From assembly GCF_003670295.1 (NCBI RefSeq), contig NZ_QXJG01000001.1, positions 202,335 through 266,334 on the forward strand: a stretch of 64,000 bases of DNA. The letters run 5' to 3'. Shown here in pieces: positions 44,561 through 53,521 of this stretch (positions within the stretch are counted from its first letter, which is position 1; each line of letters begins with the position of its first letter). Origin of the DNA: Helicobacter burdigaliensis (GTDB lineage Bacteria; Campylobacterota; Campylobacteria; Campylobacterales; Helicobacteraceae). The translations under genes were made by a program, and so were the position numbers. The notes under the pieces are model-generated. The model made no database searches and was not told where the DNA came from. It saw only the letters and a list, made by a program, of their open reading frames with translations.

Positions 44561-45874
44561 TTATTTTGTTTCACTTATAGCAGGTATTTGTATACTAAAT
44601 TCTGCACCATCTTTGTTATTTGCAAAAGATACCTTTCCTGCCATCTGTTCTAAAATCATATTTACCATAGGAAGCCCAATGCCACTTCCATGCTCTTTAG
44701 TGGTAAAATACACTTCAAAAACCTTATCATGCGCATCTGTGCTAACTCCTCCTCCATTATCCCTTACTTTAATATTACACAAATTACTTTCTTCTTTCTT
44801 CTCACAAATAATCTCTATCTTGCCTTTTTTGATTTCTTCTCTAGCAAGTTTAGCCCTAATAGCATCTCTTGCATTCTCCATTAAGACAATAATAATCTGC
44901 TGAAACTCATTTTTACTTGCACAAATTTGCACCTTTTCAAAATCTTTGCTCTTATGAAGCTTTACATTCATTTCTCTATCTACTTTAGAATAAAATAATT
45001 TCAAAGTTTCTTCTATGGCTTCATAAACTTTAAAACAAGTTTTTTCTTTATTAGGCTTAAAAAACTCCCTAAATTCATCAATAGTTTTTGCCATAAAATG
45101 CACTTGAGTATTTAGCATTCCTAAATATCTTTCATATTTTTCTTGATCTTCTTCGTTTTTTAGAGCATAAGTTTTAAGGGTTTGACATATCAAACTTATA
45201 GAATTTAAAGGCTGTTTCCATTGATGAGAAATATTACCAATCATTTTGCCTAATTCCTCTGTCTTGCCCTTTTGCATAAGCATAGCTCTTTTATATTCTA
45301 ATCTTTCCTCCAAACGCACAATATCACTTAAATCTACTATCATAAAATAAATCATCGTTACTTCAGCAAAACTAAAAAGGTGCAATGTAAAAAGTAAAGG
45401 GACTTTTTTGTTATTAGACAAAGTGAGATTTACTCTAAAGCTTCTACGAATCTTATTTTCTTTTAAAAGATTAATTTGCTCAAAAACATAATTCCGTAAT
45501 TCCCCATCAGAAAATAGCTCCAAAACATTACAACTTAACATATCCTTTTGGAGAATCTCTTTAGAAGCAGCATTGTTTTTAACCACTTTTAAATCTTCTA
45601 CTTGCACAATCAAAATAGCATTTACACTATTTTCAAACAAATATTCTGTGGCATAATCGCTTTGAATCCTTCTCGCCACTTCTTGTTCTAGTTGCACCGC
45701 TAGTTCTTGACTAAGCTTACGCATCTCTTCTTGTTTATCTACAATATCTGCATAACTTTGCTTATCTTTTGTAATTTGTTTTAAAAACTTCCTATGCTCT
45801 ATCAAAAGATAAATAACAACTCCAAGTAGCACTAAAACGATAGACCACCCTATAAAATGCTCTCTAAAAATCAT
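44561..45874 (-). CDS. Membrane-bound PAS sensor histidine kinase, orphan
   Basis: A 437-residue kinase with one N-terminal membrane helix (IGWSIVLVLLGVVIYLLI), a coiled coil (about 35-70), a PAS domain (about 75-195) and a HisKA-like domain. The phospho-acceptor lies in GNISHQWKQPLNSISLI near residue 216. The HATPase part has MENARDAI (N box), VRDNGGGV (G1) and TTKEHGSGIGLPMVNMI (G2). The His-Gln-Trp-Lys-Gln-Pro form is common in Campylobacterota kinases without a linked regulator. No response regulator gene is in this window. It may act upstream of the chemoreceptor gene's transcription, but nothing shows that. Confidence 0.9.
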   Translation of the reverse strand: MIFREHFIGWSIVLVLLGVVIYLLIEHRKFLKQITKDKQSYADIVDKQEEMRKLSQELAVQLEQEVARRIQSDYATEYLFENSVNAILIVQVEDLKVVKNNAASKEILQKDMLSCNVLELFSDGELRNYVFEQINLLKENKIRRSFRVNLTLSNNKKVPLLFTLHLFSFAEVTMIYFMIVDLSDIVRLEERLEYKRAMLMQKGKTEELGKMIGNISHQWKQPLNSISLICQTLKTYALKNEEDQEKYERYLGMLNTQVHFMAKTIDEFREFFKPNKEKTCFKVYEAIEETLKLFYSKVDREMNVKLHKSKDFEKVQICASKNEFQQIIIVLMENARDAIRAKLAREEIKKGKIEIICEKKEESNLCNIKVRDNGGGVSTDAHDKVFEVYFTTKEHGSGIGLPMVNMILEQMAGKVSFANNKDGAEFSIQIPAISETK

Positions 45875-46012
45875 AACTTTTTATAAACCCTCCCATTAAT
45901 ATTTTGAAATTATAACTCATTAACAAATTAATTTTCCTAAAAAATTTTTTTTAAAGCTTTTATTTTATTACTTTTGATACAATTTGGAAATTTTATGATA
46001 AGGTATTTTATA

Positions 46013-48064
46013 ATGACAACTTCGCTTTTATTAGAAATAGGGATTGAAGAAATCCCTGCAATTCCCTTTTTAAAGGAGTTACCAAATATTCCTACAAAAT
46101 TCCACTCAATCTTGAAGCAATACCGCTTAGATTGTGATTTTAGCTTTTTTTACACACCAAGACGGCTAGTAATCCTCTCAAACAACTTTAAAAAAGAGCA
46201 AGATTCTCAAACTTTAGAATTTTTTGGCCCTCCTAAAAACATCGCTTTTAAAGACAATGCACCCACAAATGCCGCTCTAAGCTTTTTTAAAAAATGCGAA
46301 ATCTCACAAGAAGAAGCAACATTTACAAATAAAGATGGCAAAGAAGTGCTTTATTGCAAAAAAGAAGCAAAAAAGCTCCCAAGTTCAGAGCTTTTAGGGC
46401 AAATTGTTTATGAGTTTTTAAAATCACTTGAATTTGGCAAAACCATGCGTTGGGGAGAGGAAAAAGAAGCTTTTATACGCCCTATTCGCTCTATTTTAGC
46501 TCTTTTAGAAGATAATTTAGTTCCTATTTATGCTTATGGGGTGCATTCTAAGCCTTACACTTTTGTGCATCGCTCTATAAGCTATGAACCAAAAGAAGTG
46601 CAAAGCCTTCAAGAATATCTAAAAACTTTACAAGAAAATTGTGTAATCTTAAATCCAAAAGAAAGAGAAGAAAAAATACTAAAAGAAATTAAAGAAATTG
46701 AAGCGATAAATAACATAAAAGTGGAATTAGATGAAGAATTACTAGAAGAGATCGTAGCAATCACAGAATACCCCACTGCCCTTTTTGGAGAATTTGAAGA
46801 AAGATTTTTAGAAATCCCAACTCCTTGTATTATCACTTCTATGAAAGTCAATCAACGCTATTTTGCAACTTACAAAGAAGAATCCTTGCATAATGGCTTT
46901 ATAGTGATTTCAAACTCTTTAGCCAAAGATTTTAGTCAGATCATACAAGGAAATGCTAAAGTTTTACGCGCTAGATTAGAAGATGCACTCTTTTTCTATC
47001 ACAATGATTTAAAAAAGGGCTTAAATCCTGAAAGCTTAAAAAGTGTTACTTTTATTGAAGGGCTTGGCTCTATGTGGGATAAAACCCAAAAAGAAAGAGA
47101 GATTGTAAAAATCTTAAGCGAAGTTTTTAAAGCAAAACTAACAGAAACTTATCAAGATTTTGGCTTAACTCAAGAGATTTTAGATCAAGCTTCCTTGCTT
47201 TCAAAAGCGGATTTAATGAGCGAAATGGTTTATGAATTTACAGAATTACAAGGGATTATGGGATATTACTATGCTAAAGCTGCTAGATTTGATGAACGCG
47301 TAGCTATCGCCATAAAAGAGCAATATTTACCAAACTCTGAAGAAAGTGCTATGCCAAGCAACCTCATTAGCGCACTTATCGCCCTTTCTTATAAACTAGA
47401 CAATCTCTTAGGGCTCTTTAGTATTAACAAAATCCCAACCGGTTCCAAAGATCCTTTTGCACTAAGGCGTGCTGCAAATGGTATCATCAAAATAATTTTG
47501 CATTTTAATTTACATTTTGATTTAAAAGTGATTCTCTTGAAGCTCAAACATCTTTATAAAGATTTTGATATTAACCTTTTAGAAAACTTTATCTTAGAAC
47601 GCCTTGAATCCACGCTTCCTTTTAATTCTTCTTTGATTAGGGCGGTGCTAAACTCTAATGAACGGGATTTATTGCTTGTGTTTTTAAAGCTAAGTGCCCT
47701 AAATTCCGCACTAGAAATCCAAGATAAAAATGCACTCACACAAACTTTTAAACGCCTAAGCAACATTACAAAAGATGTAGATTTACAAAGCTCCTTAGAA
47801 ATCATAGAAGAGAAGCTAACAGCAAGCGAAGAAATAGAGCTCTATAATGCACTAAAAAGCTACCAAACACAAGATTTAAGCAAAGAAGACTACCAAAAGA
47901 AACTAGAACTTTTATTAGGTTTTGCTCCGATTTTGGATAGATTTTTTGATAAAGTGCTTGTAAATGCGCCCGATGTTATCTTTAAAAACAACAGAAAACA
48001 TTTAATTGCTAGAATCTATAAAGAGTTCTTAGAAATTGCAGATATTAAGGAAATTAGTTTTTAA
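46013..48064 (+). CDS. glyS: Glycyl-tRNA synthetase beta subunit
   Basis: GlyS is the tRNA-binding subunit of the bacterial alpha2-beta2 enzyme. The 683-aa form starts MTTSLLLEIGIEEIPAIPF at 46013; 45995 is an alternative with GGA close before it. Family blocks are TPRRLVILSNN, GKTMRWGEEKEAFIRPIRSILAL, MKVNQRYFATYK and GLGSMWDKTQKERE. KADLMSEMVYEFTELQGIMGYYYA near 395 and KDPFALRRAANGIIKI near 485 complete the set. The alpha subunit, glyQ, is not in the window. It overlaps the next gene by one base. Confidence 0.95.
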   Translation: MTTSLLLEIGIEEIPAIPFLKELPNIPTKFHSILKQYRLDCDFSFFYTPRRLVILSNNFKKEQDSQTLEFFGPPKNIAFKDNAPTNAALSFFKKCEISQEEATFTNKDGKEVLYCKKEAKKLPSSELLGQIVYEFLKSLEFGKTMRWGEEKEAFIRPIRSILALLEDNLVPIYAYGVHSKPYTFVHRSISYEPKEVQSLQEYLKTLQENCVILNPKEREEKILKEIKEIEAINNIKVELDEELLEEIVAITEYPTALFGEFEERFLEIPTPCIITSMKVNQRYFATYKEESLHNGFIVISNSLAKDFSQIIQGNAKVLRARLEDALFFYHNDLKKGLNPESLKSVTFIEGLGSMWDKTQKEREIVKILSEVFKAKLTETYQDFGLTQEILDQASLLSKADLMSEMVYEFTELQGIMGYYYAKAARFDERVAIAIKEQYLPNSEESAMPSNLISALIALSYKLDNLLGLFSINKIPTGSKDPFALRRAANGIIKIILHFNLHFDLKVILLKLKHLYKDFDINLLENFILERLESTLPFNSSLIRAVLNSNERDLLLVFLKLSALNSALEIQDKNALTQTFKRLSNITKDVDLQSSLEIIEEKLTASEEIELYNALKSYQTQDLSKEDYQKKLELLLGFAPILDRFFDKVLVNAPDVIFKNNRKHLIARIYKEFLEIADIKEISF

Positions 48065-48654
48065 TGGATTTAGGAAAAATCAAAGCTAAAATAGGAGAAA
48101 AAAAGAGATTTTATCCACAAGAATGGCTTGGCAGGAGCCTAGCCTACACACCTTACCAACCCCGCTCTATTCAGGCTTTGCTTAAAGAAAAAAATGGCAA
48201 AGATATTTTCTTTTTAGATTCACAAAACTTCTTAGAATCCGCAAAAGCTAATGAGGAAAAGGCTTTATGCTTTTATTTGCAAGATTTAGAAAACCTTACC
48301 TATTTGCGTCGCTACACCCATTTGCCCCTCATTTATGATTTTCCCATTTTAGATAGTTATCAAATCCTAGAAGCACTTGTGTATGGCTGTGATAGCATTT
48401 GCTTAAACCCCTCTTTTCTTTCTCAAAAAGAATTAAAAGAGCTTAGTGATTATGCTTTTAAGCTAGGATTAGATTGTATTTTTCATGTAGAAAATTCTAG
48501 CGATATTACTAAGGCTATTTTTGCAAAAGCAGAGATTTTAAATATAAACACACAAAAAAATCTTCTCTCTTTAATCCCTAAAAACAAGCTCATTATCGCC
48601 CACAACTCCCTTAAACCCTTAGAGGGCGTAGAAGCTTTTATAAGAATGATTTAA
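48064..48654 (+). CDS. TrpC-like TIM-barrel protein lacking catalytic residues
   Basis: A 196-residue protein that resembles indole-3-glycerol-phosphate synthase from its middle on. LPLIYDFPILDSYQILEALVYGCDSICLN matches the IGPS run with K-D-F-I-x-D-x-Y-Q-I-x-E-A. LSQKELKELSDYAFKLGLDCIFHVEN matches the next helix and strand. The catalytic lysine of that run is Tyr here, the IKRxSPS phosphate loop is missing, and the chain is about 60 residues short. It is therefore unlikely to be TrpC in function. It starts within the glyS stop (TAATG), an arrangement I recall from H. pylori, so selection keeps it there. Confidence 0.65.
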   Translation: MDLGKIKAKIGEKKRFYPQEWLGRSLAYTPYQPRSIQALLKEKNGKDIFFLDSQNFLESAKANEEKALCFYLQDLENLTYLRRYTHLPLIYDFPILDSYQILEALVYGCDSICLNPSFLSQKELKELSDYAFKLGLDCIFHVENSSDITKAIFAKAEILNINTQKNLLSLIPKNKLIIAHNSLKPLEGVEAFIRMI

Positions 48655-48882
48655 TTCAATCATTGCTTTGCTTTTATAGTAAATCCCTCACATTTCCCTT
48701 TTATTGCAAGTTTTACATCTTTGCTCTTATATTATTGTGATTTTTCGCCCTTCCTCTCCTTTAGCATTGCAATACTTAAATCTTCTCTCTATCATTACAA
48801 TTTTTACATTCCTTTTTTATCATTGCAAGCAATACTTGCACCGCATTTTGTTTTGTTTGCAATGATGAACAGAAGTTTATCC

Positions 48883-48925
48883 TTAAAAGGCAAAAAGGAA
48901 GATCCTAACCTGCTTTGCCTTTTAA
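48883..48925. terminator. Twelve-pair hairpin, possible terminator
   Basis: TTAAAAGGCAAA (48883-48894) and TTTGCCTTTTAA (48914-48925) pair perfectly around a 19-base loop. It lies in the convergent gap between glyS/TrpC-like and the phosphodiesterase gene. Confidence 0.45.
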
Positions 48926-49021
48926 AGATAAATTTTTATGTATTCTTTATAGAATACCGCTTTAAGTCTAAGTTAAGCAGGGTTTAACTAGAATCTCATT
49001 GTACTAAATTAAAGACTTTAT

Positions 49022-49049
49022 TAATACTAGTTCTTGAGAGCTAGTATTA
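49022..49049. other. Nine-pair hairpin of unknown role
   Basis: TAATACTAG (49022-49030) and CTAGTATTA (49041-49049) pair perfectly with a ten-base loop TTCTTGAGAG. No T-run follows on either strand, so it is not a typical terminator. It could be a protein site or part of a small RNA. Confidence 0.4.
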
Positions 49050-49223
49050 GGGCTATTAGTGAAATTATAAAAATTATTATTAATTCCGTATTAGCTCCTT
49101 TTTACATCTTCAAAAGACAATAAAAACAAGCTTAAAGCATTGCAATTATAACACTTGCTTTTTAAAACAACCTTACAAAATAAATTATGTTTTAGTTTTA
49201 TTATAAAATATTTATCACAATCC

Positions 49224-50039
49224 CTAATAAGCTCTTAATGTGATTTTAACCTCTCCTCTATCTACCACTTTTATCTTATAGGCTTCTTTGCATTTTCCAT
49301 TTTCTAGCTCTACGACAATCATTTGCAAAATACTTGGAATCCCCTTTTTTTCAGGGACATTAAATCTCCCACCCACTCCTTTTAAAAACTTTTCAATAGG
49401 CTCTTTAGCCTCCATCCCTATCACACTTTCTCTAGCACCACTCATTCCCACATCACTCACGCCAAAAGTTCCACTAAAAATCTCCAAATCATCTGTACCA
49501 ACATGCGTATGTGTGCCAAAAATAGCCGATACTTCCCCCTTTAGCATCATTAGCATTGCCCTTTTCTCGCTTGTAGCCTCTGCGTGAAAATCTATTAAAA
49601 TATTTCTAATCCCCTCATTTCTAAGCTTTTCTACACTCTCTTTAGCACAGATAAAAGCATTTTCACATTGAGGCATACCAAAATATCCCATTAAATTCAA
49701 AACCGCAAACCTCTCTCCCCTAATCTCTCCTTTATAAATCCCGCTACCCATCACATCTTTAGGATAATTATGCGGACGCAAAATAGCACTTTCTTCTTTT
49801 TCCAAAAAAGGATAAATATCCTTTTTATCCCAAATATGATTCCCGCTTGTAAAAATATCCACCCCATAGCTTCTAAGCTCATTTGCCGCATTTACTCCCA
49901 ATCCAAAACCATGCGAGGCATTTTCCCCATTAGCAATCACACAATCTAGCCCATATTCACTCTTAATTTGAGGCAAAAAATCTCTTACAAGCTCTCTACC
50001 AATCCTCCCTACAATATCTCCGATAAATCCAAAACGCAT
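49224..50039 (-). CDS. ymdB: YmdB-family metallophosphoesterase
   Basis: A 271-residue dinuclear-metal phosphodiesterase. MRFGFIGDIVGRIGRELV begins with the first metal Asp and VIANGENASHGFG gives the GEN motif near 35. TSGNHIWDKKDIYPFL holds the GNH motif near 65, and DFHAEATSEK and FGTHTHVGTDD give the remaining metal histidines near 150-182. YmdB relatives hydrolyse 2',3'-cyclic nucleotides and affect RNA turnover and colony behaviour. The start overlaps the mfd stop by one base (ATGA-type junction), so it is the last gene of the long minus-strand run from yajC. Confidence 0.9.
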   Translation of the reverse strand: MRFGFIGDIVGRIGRELVRDFLPQIKSEYGLDCVIANGENASHGFGLGVNAANELRSYGVDIFTSGNHIWDKKDIYPFLEKEESAILRPHNYPKDVMGSGIYKGEIRGERFAVLNLMGYFGMPQCENAFICAKESVEKLRNEGIRNILIDFHAEATSEKRAMLMMLKGEVSAIFGTHTHVGTDDLEIFSGTFGVSDVGMSGARESVIGMEAKEPIEKFLKGVGGRFNVPEKKGIPSILQMIVVELENGKCKEAYKIKVVDRGEVKITLRAY

Positions 50040-53000
50040 TAAACTCCTTTAAGTCTTTCTAGCTCATTATTCACAGCTTTTAAAATATTTTCTTCATCTT
50101 TGCTAACTGCATTTATCACGCTTCTTTTGTCGTTCTCATCTACAAAAGAAATATTTTGCCCATAATTGCTAATACTTGTAATTTTAGCCTCTTTGGCTCT
50201 AATTTTTATGCAAATAAGCTCTAAAAATTGTTTTGTATAGATATCCAATCTCCCAAAACGCTCTTCAATTTCACGCTCTAATGCATAGACTTCATTGATT
50301 GTGCTTGTGCGAGAAAGTCTTCTATATAGCTCTAATCTTAAGCGTTCAGATGCAATAAGCTCCGGACTTAAAAAAGCTGTAACGCTCAGCTTCACATCTA
50401 CATTTTTTTGTTCTTCTTTTAAATTTCCACTAAGCTTATAAATTGCTTCTTCAAGCATTCTAAGATAAAGAGAATAGCCCACATTTTTAATATGTCCGCT
50501 TTGTGCCTCTCCAAGTAAATTCCCCCCACCTCTTATTTCTAAATCATGATAGGCTAATGCCCCTCCACTTCCTAAATACGAATTTTTTTCTAAAGCAAAT
50601 AAGCGTTTAGTAGCCTCTTGTGTAATCTCCTCTTTATCCTCTATAAGAAAATAGCAAAAGCCCTCTTTAGAGCCTCTACCTACTCTACCCCTTAACTGAT
50701 GTAAATCCGCCATTCCAAAACAATCGCTTCTATCCACTAAAATTGTATTTGCATTAGGAAGGTGAATCCCAGATTCCACAATAGAAGTGCAAAGCAAAAG
50801 ATTAAAATTCCCTTTTGCAAATTCTAATAAAATATCTTCACTCATTTGTGCTTGAATCTTAGAATGCAAAATAGCAATTTTCAAAGTAGGCAAAATCTCC
50901 AAAAGCTCTTCTTTTTTACGCTCCATTGAAGAAATGTTATTGTGGATATAAAAAATCTGTCCCCCGCGTCTAAGCTCTCTTAAAATCACTTCTTTAATTA
51001 ATGCTTCATTTGCAACTTTTACAAAAGTTCTAACAGGAAGTCGCTCTTTTGGAGGTGTTTTTAACTCACTCATTCCTTTAATGTGCGAAAGTGCCATATT
51101 AAGCGTTCTAGGAATAGGGGTAGCCGACATTGAAAGCAGGTGGATATTTTGACTAAGCTCTTTAATTTTTTCTTTTTGCTTTACGCCAAATTTATGTTCC
51201 TCATCTACAACAATAAGGGCTAGTTTGCAAAATTCCACATTAAAAATCGCATGTGTGCCTACCACCACATCAATATTTCCATTCTTTAAGCCTTCTAAAA
51301 TCGCCTTTTTCTCTTTTGTAGTGATGTAGCGATCTAGCCTAGCTGTTTTTACTCCAAAAGATTCTAAACGCTCCTTTAATGTATTGTAATGCTGGTAGGC
51401 TAAAAGTGTAGTAGGAGCAATCAAAGCCCCCTGAAAACCGCTTAAATAAGTAGCAAAGAGTGCATTCATAGCGACTTCAGTTTTACCAAACCCCACATCT
51501 CCACTAAGCAATCTATCCATAACCCTACCACAAGAAATATCCTTAAATATTTCTTTGATACTCATCTCTTGATCTTGTGTATAAGAAAATCCACTTTGGG
51601 CTTGAAAAATAGCAATTTCTTCTTTTTCTACATTGATTTTAACCCCATCTAACAATTCCCTTTTTGCCGCCATCGCCACAATCTCATTTGCAATAATAAA
51701 TAGCTTTTCTTTAACCTTTTCTTTTAGTTTTGCAAAAGAGCCTTTGCCTAATCTATCTAGCAGAGGTATCCCACCCTCTGCGATATATCTATCAATCCTA
51801 TCTAAATTTTCAACTGGCAAAAGCAATTTATCTTCGCCTAAATATTTTAGCTCAATGAAATCTCTTGTAGCCCCAAAAATATTTGCTTGAATGATTCCAC
51901 TAAAAAGTGCCACCCCATAATCTATATGCACCACATAATCGCCCACTTGCAATTCATCTAGCAAAATCTTAGTATTTCTTTTTTTGCTTTGTTTTGTTTT
52001 AGAATTTAAAGAAAGAATTAATTCATCTTTACCAAGAACAAAAATAGCATATTCTTTATCCAATAAAACTTCATATTCTTTATGCTCTGTTAAAGAAATA
52101 CCCGCTTGCCTAATCTGCGCTTCTGTTTTTGAAATAAGAGTGATTTTTTTGTTTTTATGAAATTCCAAAAAGCTTAAAATATTTTTAAAAGAAATCTCAA
52201 AATCTTCATAAACTTTAGCTTCTCTAATCTCTTCTAACTCTAAACAAGACTGCAAAATTGTATTATCTATCTCTTTAAATTCTAAAAGCTCTCTTATTTC
52301 CTCGCTTACTTTAGGAGCTAAAAAACTCTTATAAAGCTTTGGTAAAAAAACACTATCTTTTAAATACCAAAACCCATAAGCATTAAGATTTAAACTACTC
52401 CCATTTAGTTCTTCATGGTTTTCTTGTATTTTTTCTAAGATTTCTTGATATTCCTTAGGCGAAAGATTAAAAAGAGCAGGAGCAATCTCTAAAAACTCTA
52501 TTTCTTCTTTTTTGCTTAGTTGAGTTTCCCTATCAAATCTCCTAATACTTTCAATTTCATCTCCAAAAAGTGAGATTCTATAAGGCTCTTCACAATGTGG
52601 CAAGAAAATATCAATAATATCCCCCCTAAAAGAAACTTCTCCCCCAACCTCTACTAAATCCACAAATTCATAACCAAAATAGAGTAACTTTTCTTTTAGT
52701 TCCTCTAAAAAGATAGTCTGCCCATATTCTAACCTTATACCCTCTAGCCTCTCTCTTTTGGGCAGTTTATGAAGCAATGTTTGCAAAGGAGAAAGAAGTA
52801 TTTTTTTAGAATTTTTTGTGCTATAAAATCTTAAAAGTTCACCCAAAAGCTCTTTAAGATCTTCTTGGTAGCTCCTTAAATCATCACCAAAAATTGCCCT
52901 AAAATCTGGCATAATAAAAACTTCATAACCAAAATACATCGCCACATCGCCAAGAATCTGTGCTTGTGCTTTATCTTGGGTTAAAACGATAAAACCCTCT

Positions 53001-53059
53001 TTATTTGCAAGGAGTTCTTTCTCTCTTGTTTTTAAAAATTCATAAAAACTAGCCTGCAT
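50039..53059 (-). CDS. mfd: Transcription-repair coupling factor
   Basis: Mfd removes RNA polymerase stalled at lesions and brings in UvrA. The 1006 aa include a UvrB-like front (about 1-330), the RNA-polymerase-interacting part LQVGDYVVHIDYGVALFSG near 370-390, and the SF2 translocase. Walker A is GDVGFGKTEVAM near 520, DEEH is in VVDEEHKFG near 618, and SATPIPRTLNMA is near 646. A TRG region and a C-terminal UvrA-masking domain (about 870-1006) follow. It is shorter than E. coli Mfd, as is usual in Helicobacter. It follows ccmA by 21 bases. Confidence 0.95.
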   Translation of the reverse strand: MQASFYEFLKTREKELLANKEGFIVLTQDKAQAQILGDVAMYFGYEVFIMPDFRAIFGDDLRSYQEDLKELLGELLRFYSTKNSKKILLSPLQTLLHKLPKRERLEGIRLEYGQTIFLEELKEKLLYFGYEFVDLVEVGGEVSFRGDIIDIFLPHCEEPYRISLFGDEIESIRRFDRETQLSKKEEIEFLEIAPALFNLSPKEYQEILEKIQENHEELNGSSLNLNAYGFWYLKDSVFLPKLYKSFLAPKVSEEIRELLEFKEIDNTILQSCLELEEIREAKVYEDFEISFKNILSFLEFHKNKKITLISKTEAQIRQAGISLTEHKEYEVLLDKEYAIFVLGKDELILSLNSKTKQSKKRNTKILLDELQVGDYVVHIDYGVALFSGIIQANIFGATRDFIELKYLGEDKLLLPVENLDRIDRYIAEGGIPLLDRLGKGSFAKLKEKVKEKLFIIANEIVAMAAKRELLDGVKINVEKEEIAIFQAQSGFSYTQDQEMSIKEIFKDISCGRVMDRLLSGDVGFGKTEVAMNALFATYLSGFQGALIAPTTLLAYQHYNTLKERLESFGVKTARLDRYITTKEKKAILEGLKNGNIDVVVGTHAIFNVEFCKLALIVVDEEHKFGVKQKEKIKELSQNIHLLSMSATPIPRTLNMALSHIKGMSELKTPPKERLPVRTFVKVANEALIKEVILRELRRGGQIFYIHNNISSMERKKEELLEILPTLKIAILHSKIQAQMSEDILLEFAKGNFNLLLCTSIVESGIHLPNANTILVDRSDCFGMADLHQLRGRVGRGSKEGFCYFLIEDKEEITQEATKRLFALEKNSYLGSGGALAYHDLEIRGGGNLLGEAQSGHIKNVGYSLYLRMLEEAIYKLSGNLKEEQKNVDVKLSVTAFLSPELIASERLRLELYRRLSRTSTINEVYALEREIEERFGRLDIYTKQFLELICIKIRAKEAKITSISNYGQNISFVDENDKRSVINAVSKDEENILKAVNNELERLKGV

Positions 53060-53080
53060 TGTCTTTGTGATTTTACCCTA

Positions 53081-53521
53081 TTAGCTCTTAGCTTCTGTGC
53101 TAGTTGTATTAGCTGTATTCGATAAAGCTTTCTTGTCCTTAGAGAAAGCATCTTGATGTTGTCTATCCTTATGCACGATACTTTGCCCTACAAATTCTGC
53201 TGTTTTTTCAATAATAATCTCTCTTGCAGCCACTTCCCCATCAATACGCCCTTGTGGTAAAATCTCTACCATATTACAATCACAATTCCCCATAAGCTTC
53301 CCACTTACCATTAAATGCTCTGCATTAATGCTTCCCTTTACACTGCCATTTTTACCAATAGTTACACTATTTTTTGCAATAATATTCCCCTCAAACGCAC
53401 CATCAATATGCAAAGAGCATTCACTAATAATATCGCCTTTTATTTTTGTTCCCTGCGAGATAATACTTGTGTTCCCTGAATTTCCGCTAGTCTGTTTATC
53501 ATTGTTAGTAAAGATTGCCAT
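53081..53521 (-). CDS. ccmA: Bactofilin, cell-shape scaffold
   Basis: A 146-residue bactofilin. The central beta-helix starts at SIISQGTKIKGDIISE near residue 19 and repeats GxxxG-type turns through IIIEKTAEFVG near 112. Charged, disordered ends flank it. CcmA of H. pylori forms filaments and, with the Csd peptidases, sets helical cell shape. The start MAIFTNNDKQ matches the family, which forces an 82-base overlap with the 3' end of the M23 gene upstream. That overlap ties the two proteins' synthesis together. Confidence 0.93.
   Translation of the reverse strand: MAIFTNNDKQTSGNSGNTSIISQGTKIKGDIISECSLHIDGAFEGNIIAKNSVTIGKNGSVKGSINAEHLMVSGKLMGNCDCNMVEILPQGRIDGEVAAREIIIEKTAEFVGQSIVHKDRQHQDAFSKDKKALSNTANTTSTEAKS

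Larger units (their letters stand above)
48655..49223. other. Gene-free interval with degenerate repeats and two hairpins
   Basis: Some 570 bases without a credible gene. The left part holds broken copies of the CATTGC/GCAATG element (for example TATCATTGCAAGCAATACTTGC near 48818 and TTTGCAATGATGA near 48857). The open frame at 48721-48987 is hydrophobic by base composition only, lacks a ribosome site and has repeats inside, so I leave it out. Two clear hairpins follow. The rest is plain AT-rich DNA. Confidence 0.6.

Noticed and set aside
48064..48654. Calling this gene trpC
   Set aside because: The catalytic lysine and the phosphate loop are missing and the protein is about 60 residues short; no other trp gene is nearby.
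48721..48987. 88-codon plus-strand frame with hydrophobic look
   Set aside because: The hydrophobicity comes from T-rich DNA; it contains degenerate repeats and a hairpin and lacks a ribosome site.
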